Assembly (NCBI RefSeq): GCF_029784135.1
Contig: NC_073745.1
Location: 239,970,191 to 240,034,190, forward strand
Source of the DNA: Toxorhynchites rutilus septentrionalis
Taxonomy: Eukaryota; Arthropoda; Insecta; Diptera; Culicidae
DNA: 64,000 nt
Direction: 5' to 3'
Position 1 is the stretch's first letter. Each line of letters starts with the position of its first letter. The notes beneath the pieces were generated by a model that was given only the letters and a program-made list of their open reading frames with translations, ran no database searches and was not told the DNA's origin. The position numbers and the translations under genes are program-made. This document shows, piece by piece, positions 40,866 to 53,922 of the stretch.

Positions 40866-43800
40866 CCTTTTTTTATCTTTTTTTTTTTATTAAAACGTTT
40901 ATTTTTACAGGCTCAGTTACATAAGTTTAAAGGAGCCAAACTCTTAACTATATTTCTACTAGCATATGTTAACATGTTTCCTTAATTCTATGGTTAATAA
41001 AATAGGAAACCGATTACTCGCGGTCGACTCGAGTTTAGAAGGGTGACATATTTTCATTAGGAAAAGGATGGGATGTAAGGAGATTGTAACAATGTTCACA
41101 CTCATACTCACATTCTCATTCACATTCACATTCACACTTCACACTCAATTCTTAAAAACTATCATTACATCTAATATGTATTACAATTCAACTTATCCTA
41201 ATGGAAGGGAACCGATAGCTCGCAAAAGACGAAAAGGAAGGGTAAAGGGTGTAAGAACAATCACACTCGAAGATCGATAGTTTTAAGGAAAACATATATT
41301 TGGACCATATAATCAAGATCTAGCCGAGCCAACACATTTCTCACCGGCACATTGGGCTGCCTTCCTCTGGCCCGAAGAGATTTTTCTAAATTTGATCTGG
41401 CAACAACATATCCCTCGCACGACCAAACAACGTGTTCGATGTCTTGGTAACCTTGGCCACAAACACAGATATTGCTGTCGGCAAGATTAATACGAAAGAG
41501 TAGCGCATCTAACGAACAGTGATTGGACATGAGTCTAGAGAAGGCGCGAATAAAGTCCCGACTCAAGTCCAGACTTTTGAACCATGGTTTAATGCTAACC
41601 TTAGGGATAATCGAGTGAAACCACCGACCCAATTCATCTTCGTTCCACTTGCGTTGCAGGTTAGTGATTGTATTTTTACGGACTAAAGAATAAAATTCAT
41701 TGAAGGCGATTTGACGCTGATAAATGTCGCCTTCAATCGCACCCATCTTTGCTAATGAGTCAGCCCTCTCATTACCCAGAATTGAGCAATGTGAAGGGAC
41801 CCAAACAAAGGTGATGACATAACAGCGTCTGGATAAAGCACTCAAAATTTGTCGTATTCTCTCAAGGAAGTACGGCGAGTGCTTTTCCGGCCTCACTGAA
41901 CGGACAGCTTCGACAGAGCTAAGACTATCCGTTACAATGTAATAGTGTTCACCAGGTCGTGAGGCGCCCAGTATACCGCTGCCATTTCAGCAATATATAC
42001 TGAGCAAAGATACTGAAGACTGTGGGAGGTGCTAAAAAATACGTTGAACACTCCAAATCCTATGGACTCATTCATAGAGGACCCATCAGTAAAGTACATA
42101 TTATCACAATTGATACGCCCATACTTTGCATTGAAGATCGTAGGAACGATACCCGATAGAAGATAATCTGGAATATCATGGATTTTCTCCTTCATGAACA
42201 GATCAAAATGCACAGAGGAATTAATATAGTCAGGGAAACAAACACGGTTGGGAATATACGAAGAAGGATCAACCTGCATGGAGATGAATTCATGATATGA
42301 GCTCATAAATCCAGAAAGAAAATTTAGTTCGCTCAGTTGCTCAAAATTTCCGATCACCAATGGGTTCATAACCTTACACCGGATGAGGAACCGAAGAGAT
42401 AATAAATTGAAGCGAACTTCTAGTGGCCTGCCAAAACCTCGAGACTCATGGTATGCGTTGAGGGCATACATCCCAACGCAATACAGAGACAAAGATACTG
42501 AATTCGTTCGAGTTTAATGAGGTGTGTTTTGGCAGCTGATTGAAAACAGAAACTGCCATACTCCATCACTGAGAGAATAGTTGTTCGATACAACATTATA
42601 AGATCTTCTGGATGGGCTCCCCACCATGTGCCGGTAATTGTACGGAGAAAGTTTATTCTTTGTTGGCATTTTTTACTCAGATACCTAATATGGGCCCCCC
42701 AAGTACATTTGGAGTCGAACCAGACCCCAAGATACTTGAATGACATAGCATGAGTGATCGGTTTACCCAAAAGTTGAAGCTTTTGTTTTGCTGGTCTATG
42801 CTTCCTAGAAAAAAACCACCATCTCTGTTTTCTCCGTGGAGAATTCTATCCCTAGCCCAATGGCCCAGGTTGAAAAATTGTTGAAAGCATCTTGTAAGGG
42901 TTCTTGCAGGTCGGATTCGTTTGATCCTACGACAGACACCACTCCATCATCTGCAAGTTGTCTTAGGCTGCAATTTTGTGTAAGACAATTGTCAATGTCG
43001 CTTACATAGAAGTTGTACAAAAGGGGGCTTAAACATGAGCCCTGATGGAGGCCCATGTAAGAGACCCGACTTACTGCCGAATCTCCGTGAGAAAAGTTCA
43101 AATGTTTCTCACAAAGCAAGTTATATAACATATTATTCAATAGAGGCGGCAGACCCCGAGAGTGTAATTTGTCTGACAAAACCTCTATTGAAACAGAATC
43201 AAAGGCCCCCTTTATGTCCAAGAATACTGAAGCCGTTTGTTTTTTTTTCGGCGTAAGCCATTTGAATTTCTGAAGAAAGCAACGCAAGACAATCATTCGT
43301 CCCCTTGTCCCTGCGGAACCCATATTGTGTATCTGAGAGTAGGCCATTCGTTTCAACCCATCGATCAAGGCGAAACAAGATCATTTTCTCCAACAAATTC
43401 AGTATACAAGACAGCATTGCTATTGAGCGGTACGAATTGAAGTCGGACGCGGGCTTTCCGGGTTTTTGAATAGCTATAACTCGTACTTGTCTCCAATCAT
43501 CTGGAACAATATTATTCTCCAGAAACCGATTGAAAAAAAATTCAACAAGCGATGTTTCGCCACATCAGGGAGGTGTTTCAACAAGTTGAACTTAATTCTA
43601 TCTGTTCCTGGAGCCGAATTGTTACAAGAAAGGAGAGCAAGAGAGAATTCTACCATCGAAAACTCGGAATCAAGATCGCACCTATCTTGTGGTATATTTC
43701 GAACAATTTTTTGCACAGGAGCGGAATCAGGACAAACCTTCCGTGCAAAATTAAAAATCCATCGATGTGAATATTCTTCGCTTTCATTCGTTGAAGAGCG

Positions 43801-44340
43801 ATTTCTCATGTTTCGAGCCACTTTCCATAATTTTTTCATTGACGTTTCTCGTGACAAACCTCCCACGAAATTTCGTCAATAAGCACGTTTTTTTCCCTTT
43901 GATCAAAATTTTAAAATTGATTTTCAAGGGATAAATACGTCTGAAAATTCTCAATGGTTCCACTTTTCCGAAAAGCTTAATATGCATTCGATTTATCCTG
44001 ATAAAGCTTGGAACATTGGCTATCCCACCATGGATTGGGAGGCCTTCGACGAATAGTGGAACCTGGGATGGGTTTCGTTTGAGCGCGAACCGCGCTGTCA
44101 TAGATCAAACGAGAAAGTAAGTTGTACTCCTCCAATGGAGGTAAATCATCTCTGGAATTGATGGCTAGAGCAATCGCGCTTTTTTTTATCTTCACCAGAA
44201 TCATTTCCAGAATTAAATTGTTACATGAGTTATGTGGAAGTATACATTGGATGGCAGTTTTATATTTCCATGAGAAATAGCATACAAGCCCGATTCTTTG
44301 GAAGTGCTGTTCACCTGAAACCAAACCTGACAAAATGAAG
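40866..44340 (-). mobile_element. I-like non-LTR retrotransposon, 5'-truncated, decayed (LINE copy 2)
   Basis: Poly(A) end at the T-rich 40866-40889. The 3' UTR contains ACCGATTACTCGCGGTCGACTC, shared with copy 1. The coding text runs from 41261 up to 44333 and stops in the linker after the endonuclease domain. About 3.5 kb and clearly divergent from copy 1 (a related subfamily). No target duplication identified. Confidence 0.8.
41261..44333 (-). pseudogene. LINE copy 2 ORF2: RT, RNase H and Cys cluster, many frameshifts
   Basis: Pieces from high to low coordinate: PPNPWWDSQCSKLYQDKSNAY (endonuclease-RT linker, near 43985), NSAPGTDRIKFNLLKHLPDV (RT start), MILFRLDRWVETNGLLSDTQYGFRRDKG (split here: RT motif), SVFLDIKGAFDSV (first catalytic Asp), GLHQGSCLSPLLYNFYVSD, LRQLADDGVVSVVG (Asp pair), FKYLGVWFDSKCTWGAH, YFTDGSSMNESIGFG (RNase H Asp), VWVPSHCSILGNERADSLAK, and the Cys cluster CVCGQGYQDIEHVVWSC. 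Frame changes near 43800, 43400, 43200, 42790, 42430 and 41920 kill it. Stop at 41263-41261. Confidence 0.85.
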
Positions 44341-44689
44341 TGATTGTGTATGACTGTGATTTTTGTGATTTATCGTCGAAAAACCTCTACATGCCATAAA
44401 TTATGCATGAATTATGCATAAATTTGTGTTTCATTTGTATGACAGTGATTTCCTACAGTCGGCCAATCATTTCCATCGAGAGAATTATGCTGAGGTCGAA
44501 ACAAGTGGTAGCTGAGTGCAACCAAGCTCCCTCAATTTTTTACGCGTCATCCAAGGTTTGGCGTCAATTCTGACTTTAAAACTGTGGCCTGGGCGCTTGC
44601 CGTGCGAAGTTGTTTCGCACAGGATGTCTTGATCATATTTTGAAATTATGGCCAAAAATTTTAGGACTTGTTTTTTTTAAGAAAACAAG
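44341..44689. other. No gene seen
   Basis: Spacer with a short CTAG-repeat-like bit (TTTGTGTTTCATTTGTATG at about 44422). Confidence 0.4.
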
Positions 44690-46235
44690 CTGTATTATGG
44701 ACCACGAAACTCATGTATTCAGCGATGAAATGGCGCATTTTTTGTATGTTGCGTTAGGGTAACCATGAAAAAAACAGTTTTTGCTCCATCTTTTATATTT
44801 TAAATTTTACATTCAAACTGTCTTCAAAAGACTTTTAGAACTTACTAATACAAACATTTTGTGATGCAGAACTTGTCAATATCTCAACTCTGCTCAAAGT
44901 TATTGATATTTCTTCCCAAAAAATACGCTTTCTTTATTTGGCTATCATTCTTGCTGGGGCAAACATAAGAAAAAAAATTATTGGCGGCATTTGAAAGAGC
45001 ACATTTTACTCTACATAATGAGAGATTTTCAAAACTATGTTATTTTTTTGTATTTGAGTAAGATAAATTTGAAAACATGAGTTATTGGGTGAAACCCCAT
45101 CAATAACTTTGAGCAGGATTAAGATATTAGGCCGTATGAATAAATACAAAATTCACCTTTACTTTACCTCATTCGAGCAGTCGAGCAGTGAGATTAAGTT
45201 TTTACTACGTTTGGTATGAATAAAAGAAACAACAAAGTATTTACTTTTCGAAAATGGATGTTTAGCTGATTTCGTATGAATAAAACAGCATTCACCAAGT
45301 ATTTACTTCGTTATTATCAAGTATGCTCATGAGCATACTATGGATCTGAAAACACTATCATTCGTTTTGATGTCGTATCCGATTTATGTTTAATGCTGCT
45401 ATCTTGCGCTTGAAGTTAAACAAGTTAACGATCCGCATTGATGGCATTGAGCTTCGTTTACTAGTTTAGGGGAGCGTAAAAAAATTGATTGATTTTCAGG
45501 CGGAATGAACACGTTTTGAAAATTTAAAATTTGAATGAAAAATAACCTTTCCGTACCAATTTGGCATTCTGTTTAAATAAAAAACACTTTTGTTTGCAGG
45601 TGGTGAAAAAATCTTGTACGAATATTGTTTTTGAAAACAACTTTATATTATAGTGAAAAGTTTCAGTAATGATGTTGGAAATGTATAGACAAAGGGTTAA
45701 ATAAAAGTCGGAGAAAAGTGTTTAAGTGATTAAATAACATGATGTGAACATTTTCATTCAAATTTGAAAACTGGCTTCGTGTCTTCTAATATGATAGGTA
45801 TTACACTAACGAGATAGGGACCCAAACTATGGTCCCTAATTGAAAGTCGTCACCAGACGTCGACACTATTCCTTTTTCATCGCGAATTCACGCTTTGTCA
45901 AAAAAAAAACGTTTTGAAACGAAACCTAAACAATCAGTTGATAGATGTTTGACAAAGTAAAAACTATGTTCGAATTCAAAAATCAAATTAGTAAAGTAAA
46001 CTTTTATTCATACGGATTCAAGTAAATACTAGGAAAGTTTACTTTACTTGGAAACGGGCAGAATAAGTAAATACTTTTTTTTATTCATACGACCTATTGA
46101 CACCTTCAGCATCGCAAAATGTGGGCTCTAAAAATGGTTGATAAGCTCTAAAAATGAAACAAAGACAGTTTTGATGTAGAATTCTGAATATAAAAGTTAG
46201 AGTAAAAAACCCGGTTCTTCATGGTTACCCTAATG
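44690..46235. mobile_element. Palindromic foldback element, left part
   Basis: Inverted halves GTCAATATCTCAACTCTGCT (about 44876) and ATCAATAACTTTGAGCAGGA (about 45102). It ends GGTTACCCTAATG at 46235 and resumes after the hAT-like insertion at 50366 with GCAACTTAGATAG. Interrupted by a MITE at 45129-46095. Confidence 0.65.
45129..46095. mobile_element. MITE, AGGCCGTATGAATAAA ends, ATT target duplication
   Basis: Left AGGCCGTATGAATAAATAC and right, inverted, AGGTCGTATGAATAAAAAA. ATT on both sides (45126-45128, 46096-46098). The motif GTATGAATAAA recurs internally at about 45209, 45269 and, inverted, 46007. A 3-bp duplication fits Harbinger-like MITEs, though ATT is not the usual TWA. Confidence 0.65.
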
Positions 46236-46988
46236 CAGTGGTTTTCAATCTTTTTGGTCCATTCCCCCCCTTAACGATCATTTTGTAAGAAAGTCGAGTA
46301 TTTTGTAAGAAAGTCTGTAGCATATCAGTAAAATAATGAAAGAATACAAACGGTTTTCAAGTTATATTCGCAACAAATTTGATGTTATACTTGTATTTGA
46401 TTACAAAAAAGGTATATAAAGTTTCTCGAGACAGTATGTACCTGCGTCTGAACGTTTTGTGACAAAATCGTATTTTTTGAGAACATTGTCGAAAAGCACA
46501 CCTCATGTTCACTCTTGCCACATTTCAATCTGTTCCAGAAGGGAAAAAATCTTTCTCATCTGGACTTTTTCTTCAAAAAATCTGTACCAAAAATCTATAC
46601 CATTGGAATTATTTATTGTTGAGACGGCCCCAAGCCGCCGAGGTGACACAATCCGAGTCGAATTCAATATACATTAACATTTGCTAGTCTCGAATCTCTC
46701 ATGTATTTGATGATGCTTATACACAGTCTTTCTAAATTTAAATTACGTACTATCATTCAATAAAGTTTTCGAGAGAAATTTCACACACGGAAAAAATCTG
46801 TACAGAATGTGTACCGAAAATAACAAAAAAAATTGTACCTTTCCAGATAAATCTGTACGTGTGGCAACACTGCTCATGTCATCTTCGATATCCACTCTGT
46901 AACGGTGTTTGGTTTCCATCAGCAGCATTTTAGGAAATCCAGATTCACAACACATTCGTAACGCTTATTCCATATCATATCAGGATAA

Positions 46989-48268
46989 AGACTAGTTTAT
47001 ACGGTGCGAGTAAGCATACGAGTCGGTCTAGTCAGTTACTGCAGTGCAGCTACTCACACCGTGTGAACACATTATGACAGTTAGGGTCATGTGTGATCCG
47101 ACGTGCGAGCTACTTCAAAGTTTTTTGATTTTACTCGCACTCGCATCCTTCAAAACGTCAAAAACAGCATCAAGCGTTCCAATCAGGGACGCCAAATTTG
47201 AAGAAATGACTGCATTTGAAGATATCTAAAAATATGCGAAGCTATGAACAAACTGGAAAATTATTGGAAAAATAAATAAAACCCTCATAGTTTCGAAACG
47301 AAATCGTTGTTATTTGTTTTGCACGCTTTCTTTTTTAAATAGTTTTCTTGAAAATATATAATATAAAATCATCATCAGACATAATTTTCATTCAAAATTC
47401 ACTCACCATTTGGAAAAAAAAAGTATTGTTTTAAGAAATAGAATACATACATTATTTCATTCATTATTTTAATATTTGACGCGTATTTATTCCACCTGTA
47501 AATCTACTATCATTTTCATTTCACAAATTGGTACACGAAGCTGCTGTCAATGCGAAATAAATAAAAATTTAGAAAATCTTTATTTTTAGCATTTCATACT
47601 TCCGGAATTATTTTAGCTATGGATTCTTTCGAGATTCTAAAAAATATCGAGAATAATCTGAACGATATTCTGGAAGAAAGGCACATCAATATGATTTCTA
47701 ATTTCTCTTTTGCAGGTATAGCATCTCTCATGAGTGTATCTTGGCGTTGTATTTTTGGAGCAATTGAATCCAACAGTGTTTCCACTTGTTAAGGTGTTAT
47801 TCTCAACACTGCTCTTTTCTCTCGGAGATCATCATCGTGGAGTTCCTTCAATATTGTGTTTGTTGCTCCTTTTCTTTGCATTCAATTCCTTTTGCCTTTC
47901 TGCTTTTATCGGATAGTACCTACAGTCCGAAGAAATTCAGTACAACGTATTTTTATACACAGTCAGCGTGTATTTTGCGCTAAAATTGTGTAATGATAAA
48001 TGCAACTGAAAACCTGAGACTAAAACTGCCAATGGAGAAGTCGATTTCAGATCAACCATCTGTCAAATTCGGATTGCTGTTTTTGACTATTTGATGGACA
48101 TTTGAAAAATCACCTGGCATCCCTGAACCCGTGCTGTAGTATTTTGTTTCTCGCCAGCAGCTCACACTGTGTGAACGGACAAGGCGAGTCAACCAATTGT
48201 CAAGCGAGTTCCCCAGTTCAGTAGCCCCTCATTGTCAAGTCAGCTACGAGCAACATACAAATGGGCCT
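46989..48268 (-). mobile_element. PIF/Harbinger-like remnant
   Basis: Bounded by TAA (46986-46988 and 48269-48271). The ends AGACTAGTTTATACGGTGCG and, inverted, AGGCCCATTTGTATGTTGCT are only loosely alike. Both sides contain ACACYGTGTGAAC motifs (47057, 48165). The transposase fragment inside supports the assignment. Confidence 0.5.
47594..47785 (-). pseudogene. Harbinger transposase N-terminal fragment
   Basis: Reads SIAPKIQRQDTLMRDAIPAK, EKLEIILMCLSS, SFRLFSIFFRISKESIAKII, PEV. This matches the N-terminal region of Harbinger nucleases (PAKEKLEITLRFLATGDSF, then FRISKSTISKIIPEV). It stops right after PEV. GTATGA at the end could be a decayed intron donor, since this family often has an intron here. 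The DDE nuclease domain is absent. Confidence 0.7.
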
Positions 48269-48271
48269 TAA

Positions 48272-49894
48272 CCCATTAACGACCAAGCTGTAAAAAATAT
48301 TTTTTTGACGAAAGCCGTTGTTGTATTTTCGATTATTAACGCTAAAGGAACTCCAATGTTCAATAATTTTTTTTACCGGGGAATGACTATTCGAAAAATC
48401 GAACATTGGCCGAAACCCGCACTTTTTTTTCGCAAGTACAAACATACTGCGAACCAAAAGTCGCTTCAATTAGCAAATATACGGTATTCATAAATGCATC
48501 AATTTTGGATTCCAGAAAGAACAAGAACAGGAGAATGGAGGTCTCTAAGTATAAATCCAAATTAATCCACCTAAGGTGAGATGTGGCAGTTCTTATTTCA
48601 TGTAATTTTAACTTATTACTTACAGGCTTTTTCTTTCAAATGAAAGCATATGCTGTTATTTTTATTGTTAACTGTGGAGAAATGTCAATGCTTAAAAACT
48701 AGTCTCTCCAATTATCCATTTCCCGAAAAAATCGAACATTTTTCAAAACCTGCTAAAAAACAATGGCATCTCTATGGGAGGATATTATTCGGTCCGGCGG
48801 AAGAATATTCACACAAACAATCTCGTTAGAATCCTCAATAAACGTACTGATCATTTCCTCCAGCTCCCCACCGAAGGAAATTCTACGGGCCGCCATCACC
48901 TAAGGTTGTTACGGACAAAAATCATATAGATTTTCAATAACATTAGCTGAATTAATCGATATTTGCATACATTCACAACTGAAAATGCAAGAATAAATGA
49001 AAAACCTTCCGTCTTCTAAAGTAAACAAATCAAAATGCGCAGCGGAGGTTAGATGTGTTGGTGTTTTTTTTTATCCCATATATTTATTTTAGGCTCATTA
49101 GCATTTTATCTGAAACAGAGCCGAATTTTAATCGTGTACATGTCACATGGTTATCATTATCTATAATTAGCACATTACACAGTTGCCATTTGCCAGTATT
49201 CCTTCTATACCATTGCATATGGTACATCTACACAGTAGCCATTTAGGCGTAAGAGTTTTCTATCTGTTCTTCCATTATCCAGTTAGACCGGACAGCGGAG
49301 ACAGTTGATTGATCATTGTTGAGTTATTTATAGAACAGCAGCCCGATGTGTCTTGCAGAGCAGAGCAGTTGTATGGATGAATCGATCTTATTTCGACCGT
49401 GGATCGATCTCCATCGCTGGTGATTGTTGCGTGGACGTAGCTATTCTGTAACAACACAAAGATGGTCAATGAGGGCCCTGAGTTTTGAACTCACGAATGT
49501 GTTGGTGTTGATTCAGCAGAAAAAAAAATGTTCGTTAGGGCCAACGTTCGATTTTTCGAACACTAAATTTCCCCGGCTGTTATTTTCCTGTATGCGTCTC
49601 AATCAAATGATTTACGCTCTATATCACAATATATGTTCTTTTATCAAAGCGATACTGTAGAAAACTTCACATGTTTTTGTATTTTATTGAAATTGAAAAC
49701 ATCTTCCAAACATACTTGCTTTAAATCGAATTTATTATCCAATAAAGTTACTCAAAATTGAATGAAATCGATATAAGTGGTAGCTAATAAATTAAGCTAT
49801 CTGTTGGTGCAAAAACATTACCATATGGTTCCTGTCCAAAGACATGAAAAATTATCAAAGTTGCTGTTCGATTTTTCGCTTGGCCTAAAATGGG
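48272..49894. mobile_element. TTAA-flanked (piggyBac-like) element
   Basis: TTAA at 48268-48271 and 49895-49898. Ends CCCATTAACGACCAAGC and, inverted, CCCATTTTAGGCCAAGC match at 13 of 17. CCC-starting ends and TTAA targets are piggyBac features. No transposase is recognised in 1.6 kb. A solo end of the same family lies at 5769. Confidence 0.55.
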
Positions 49895-50365
49895 TTAAGA
49901 CTCGATCATTTGCAGATTGATGAGCTTGTTGTGAATTTGATCCGAAACTTTCGTCACTGCCAGTCGGAAGGGATTTCAAACCATGACCAAATATTGTTCT
50001 TTGATATAAGGAACATTTATTTCAAGTTTAACTTGTTTTAAAAAGTCTTCACAAATGCTCAACTTCCTTTCAATTTCCTTTTTTATGGTCTTCTGTACTG
50101 CTTCGTCGTCTGTTCCATTATCATTTACTGACTAAAGTCATTTAAACATTGTAAAGTTGTTCAATTGAACATTACATTTCAGATTCGGAAATGTATGCCG
50201 AGGATCGCAAATTTTAGCGCATCCAAAAAAGTTTTTGTGGCAATTTTTGCTAATATTTGCCATCTTCAAAGCGACGTAAATGTGTAATATTCCCTTGCAC
50301 AATTCCCCCCTTCTAATGACCAAATTCCCCACTAGGGGGGATTCCCCACCGGTTGAAAATCATTG

Positions 50366-51425
50366 CTCTGAAGCAACTTAGATAGAAAGCGTTAAAAAAC
50401 AACTTTGTGGGAGATATTTATTCTATAGACAAAAACTGTCTTCGACAAAGTTGTTACATATGAAAGAGCGCTCATTGTTATGTTATCAAAAATAGAGTGA
50501 CGATGAAATAAAAAATCTAACTTTCTTATCTTTATAGAAAGAGATAAACATAGTTCGACAATGTTGTAGCACCAGTTATTTTAAACAACTTTGTAGAACG
50601 AAGCTTTGTTCTATCTTTCTCTTTAATCGATTTAGCGCCTTTTTCTGAGTTGCATTAGGGCGACCATGAAAAAACGAGTTTTTTTTGCTTAAACTTTTAT
50701 ATTTAGAATTCTACATCAGAACTGTCTTCGTACGACTTTTAGAACTTATCAAAACCAACATTTTGTGATGCAGAACTTGTCAATATCTCAATCCTACTCA
50801 AAGTTATTGATGATTTTTTACCCAAAAACTCATGATTTCAATTTTCATTTACTCAAACACAAAAAATAACCTAGTTTTGAAAAATCACAAATAACATAGA
50901 GTGAAATATGCTCCTTCAAGTGCCGCTAATAACTTTTGTTTATGTTTGCTCCAGAAATAATGACGAACAATTGGAGAGAGTGTATTTTTTGGGAAGAAAT
51001 ATCAATAACTTTGAGTGGAGTTGAGATATTGACAAGTTGTGCATCGAAAAATATTTTTATTAGTAAGCTCTAAACTTCTTTCGAAGACAGTTTGTGTGTA
51101 GAATTTGAGATATAAAAATTAAAGCAAAAAACAGTTTTTTTCATGGTGACCGTAACGCAACATAGTTCGGTTATTTCAAGAGATAGAAAAAAACTTTGTT
51201 TTACAAAGTTCATTTGAATAACTAGAGCTACAATATCTTTGATATATGTTTATCTCTATCTAAAAAGATAAGAAAGTTATATTTTTTATTTCATCGACAA
51301 TTTTGGTCACCCTATTTTTGATAACATCAAAATGATCGCTTTTTTATATGTATTATATGTCTAGAGAATAACTGTCGAGCTCTAAATGCTAATTTCCACT
51401 TAAATGCATCTCCTGGATTGTGCAT
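50366..51425. mobile_element. Palindromic foldback element, right part
   Basis: About 1 kb folding on itself around 50900: ATGTTATCAAAAATAGAGTGAC (50490) against GTCACCCTATTTTTGATAACAT (51307), and ATCTCAATCCTACTCAAAGT (50785) against ACTTTGAGTGGAGTTGAGAT (51009). Continues the element interrupted at 46235. Confidence 0.8.
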
Positions 51426-51625
51426 TGTTATTTCAATCTATGCATTTATACCTTATTAACTGCTATAATAGAAAAATATTCCCTCATCTCAACAAACATT
51501 GTTCATTTAAGTCTTGTGATATGATGATGGTTCAACTGGATTTTCTTCGTTGCTGTATGTCCTTCTTTTTATTCAATTATCTGCTCTACTGATAATTGCT
51601 ATAGCAATTCACGTCCAACATCTGA
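51426..51625. other. Spacer, no gene
   Basis: AT-rich, nothing recognised. Confidence 0.4.
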
Positions 51626-51900
51626 GTGCTCCCATGGCCGAGTGATTAGCGTCACACATTATCATCCCGGGAGTTCGGGTTCGATTCCAGTTCTGGTCGG
51701 GAGAAGTTTCGTCGAAGAAAGTTCTTCCGACCTGCACTGGTACAGGCGCATTCTAGAGCTTGCCACTCAGGATTTATTCAAGACGTGTTATTTGGCATAG
51801 AAGTCTAAACAAAGTACTAATAAAAATGACCCAAGTAATCCTACGTTGAGATGGCGAAGTTGCTCTCGAAATGTTAGTGCCATCTAAGAAGAAGAAGAAT
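51626..51900 (+). mobile_element. tRNA-derived SINE, Feilai-like
   Basis: A-box TGGCCGAGTGATTAGCG (51635-51651) and B-box GGGTTCGATTCC (51677-51688), spaced as in a pol III promoter, head this 275-bp unit. It ends GCCATCTAAGAAGAAGAAGAAT. The tRNA-Ser-like head and GAA tail resemble the Aedes Feilai SINE. No clear target duplication. Transcribed, if at all, by RNA polymerase III. Confidence 0.75.
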
Positions 51901-53920
51901 ATCCTAACGTGTACGGCCGTAGAAAAAGGTTCTCTAGTATAAACCATTGTGTTATTCCATATAACTCCTGCTGTTATGGTTTATGACAACCTCAAACAGC
52001 CCGAACAACTGTTTTTGCTTCCATTCTGTTGATCCCACAATAAATCGTTGCTCCAGGGTGCCGAGGAAAAACCTAAAGCTCGCTTCCTCTCGAATGGGAC
52101 GGCAAACACACTCAAATTAGAACCGATTGCGTTCAGCCGAGACGTCGCTCCGTCCAGTTGGTCTGAGTTTTTTATTACCACTTGATGCACTTCAGTGGAG
52201 CCCTCGCCTCTCGGTGGCCATCGAAGTGCTCCGCAGTCCATTGAAGAGGAAAAACGAATAGCATTTTGCTGTCTATCTCTCGGGGGAAAGCTCCAGATGG
52301 AACATGAAAAACTACCCCGGCCGGAGGATTAGGAGAGAAGGTCGGCTCCATCAGTCGAATAGGGCGCCCACGAAGGAGCTCTTTTTTGTGTCGGAGGCAT
52401 AAAATGTTACAATTTTCCGGCCTTGCCTGCGAGATACCCATCCATCGATTAGCTCACCACTTACGCTGATTGACTGCCGGACAGATAAAGTGGAATTTGT
52501 CTCGAACTAGCCGACGAATAGAGTCCGAGTCGCGGACGATTACCCATCAAAAGACAGTATGGCTTTATATTTTTCTCGAAAAATCAAACCGAGATGACAA
52601 GTTTCTTTTCTGCGGATTAAGGAAGAACTTTTGTTTCTATATCAGATTGATAGCGACTGACAGTGCAGTGTTCATGTGATTAGGGGAACCGCTGTAACGT
52701 TACAGTAATCGAATACATTCAATTTTATTTGTTGTGAAGCATCTAACTTTATCGCATATGAGCTGCTTCGAATGCAAAGAAAATAATGAAAAGTCACTGT
52801 ACAATTTTATCAAAAATGTATAACCAAGCCCAGCCAACGAATCGGGTCAAACCTCTCGACAGCCATTAATAATGTTTCTGGGGATGCTGTTACTGCTGCC
52901 GCTGCTGTTCGCCAGGATAAAGAAAGCTCCTTCATTTTCTGCCCCACAAAGCCGACGATGGTGATGCTGCCGGCGCTGGAGCATCAGAGATAAGGCACAC
53001 TTCTCGCACAAACCACCTTCAACCGACACAATTAGATCGCTCGAATCGATGTTGCTTCCTCCTCGGAGAAAGGAAGACGTTTGACCCCGAGTGAGAATGA
53101 TAGAAACAGGAAGCGAGTGGGAGGCAATCCTAATTGCATGTGGCAAAATCGAGCGTAAGCCCCTTGAGTTCCCCATGGAGTTGCTATAAATTATAAATCA
53201 ATAATAATCATAGTCTCCCCGGGTGTCGGAAGAACTATCCGAGAGAAAAAATCAAAAGAGAAGGGAAATATTGTCGGAATGGCAGCAGCTAACGAGAGCA
53301 AATAATGAAATAGTTCAATTATTAAAACTTTTCCAATTTCATTCATATTTATAGCGGAAGGACACTTTTTCGCAAGCATGGTTGTGCGCAACTTGTGGTT
53401 TGCTACCTCTAGGTGAGTTCGAAACAAAAGACGATTGCTCTTGCACTTGGAATCACCAGTAGTGCTACAAAATGTTACTTTACCTGTAAGTTCAATCCAG
53501 TGAATCCATTCAATAGCAGAACCTCTGGTATTTGTCTCTGAAATATTTCGACAGCAGTTTGTTCTGAAAGTGCTCCTCTTGCACTAAACACTTTCGTTGC
53601 CCAGAGCGATTCGGTCGAGTTTCTAGCGGGCAAAGATAATAATGGATTCGGGTTCGATTCAGGACTACTTTTCTGTTGAATCCGAATGAAATCAACCGAA
53701 AGCATTAATAATGTTTCAGCTAATTTTACAGTGTTGCCAATGATTACAAAAAATGAAATTAAACAGAACGTGCTCGCTCCTATACTATATTCGAAGACGA
53801 TGAATAATTACAATTTTATTGGAGAATATGGAGTATTTTGTTCAATTAATTGCGAAGATTCTGTGAGTATATCATACCAACAACATATGTCACTTTTCTT
53901 GGAAAATAATCGTCATAAAT
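51901..53920. other. Intronic, unique, GC-richer, no convincing exon
   Basis: Non-repetitive with moderate GC between about 51960 and 53180, so possibly conserved regulatory DNA. Minus-strand frames of 86-109 codons overlap others and show no motif. Confidence 0.4.
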
Positions 53921-53922
53921 TA

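Larger units (their letters stand above)
46236..50365. mobile_element. hAT-like element split by two further insertions
   Basis: Ends CAGTGGTTTTCAATCTTTTT and, inverted, CAATGATTTTCAACCGGTGG, of the CAGTGGTTCTCAA type common in hAT elements. Flanks CCCTAATG and CTCTGAAG agree at 5 of 8, compatible with an old 8-bp duplication, and the foldback element resumes exactly beyond. A 64-codon minus-strand frame at 50332-50138 has no recognisable motif. It contains the elements at 46989-48268 and 48272-49894. Confidence 0.55.

Noticed and set aside
51626..51700. tRNA genes at 3.1, 5.7, 51.6 and 62.6 kb
   Set aside because: A and B boxes are present but the cloverleaf is degenerate and each head is followed by or linked to SINE body sequence.
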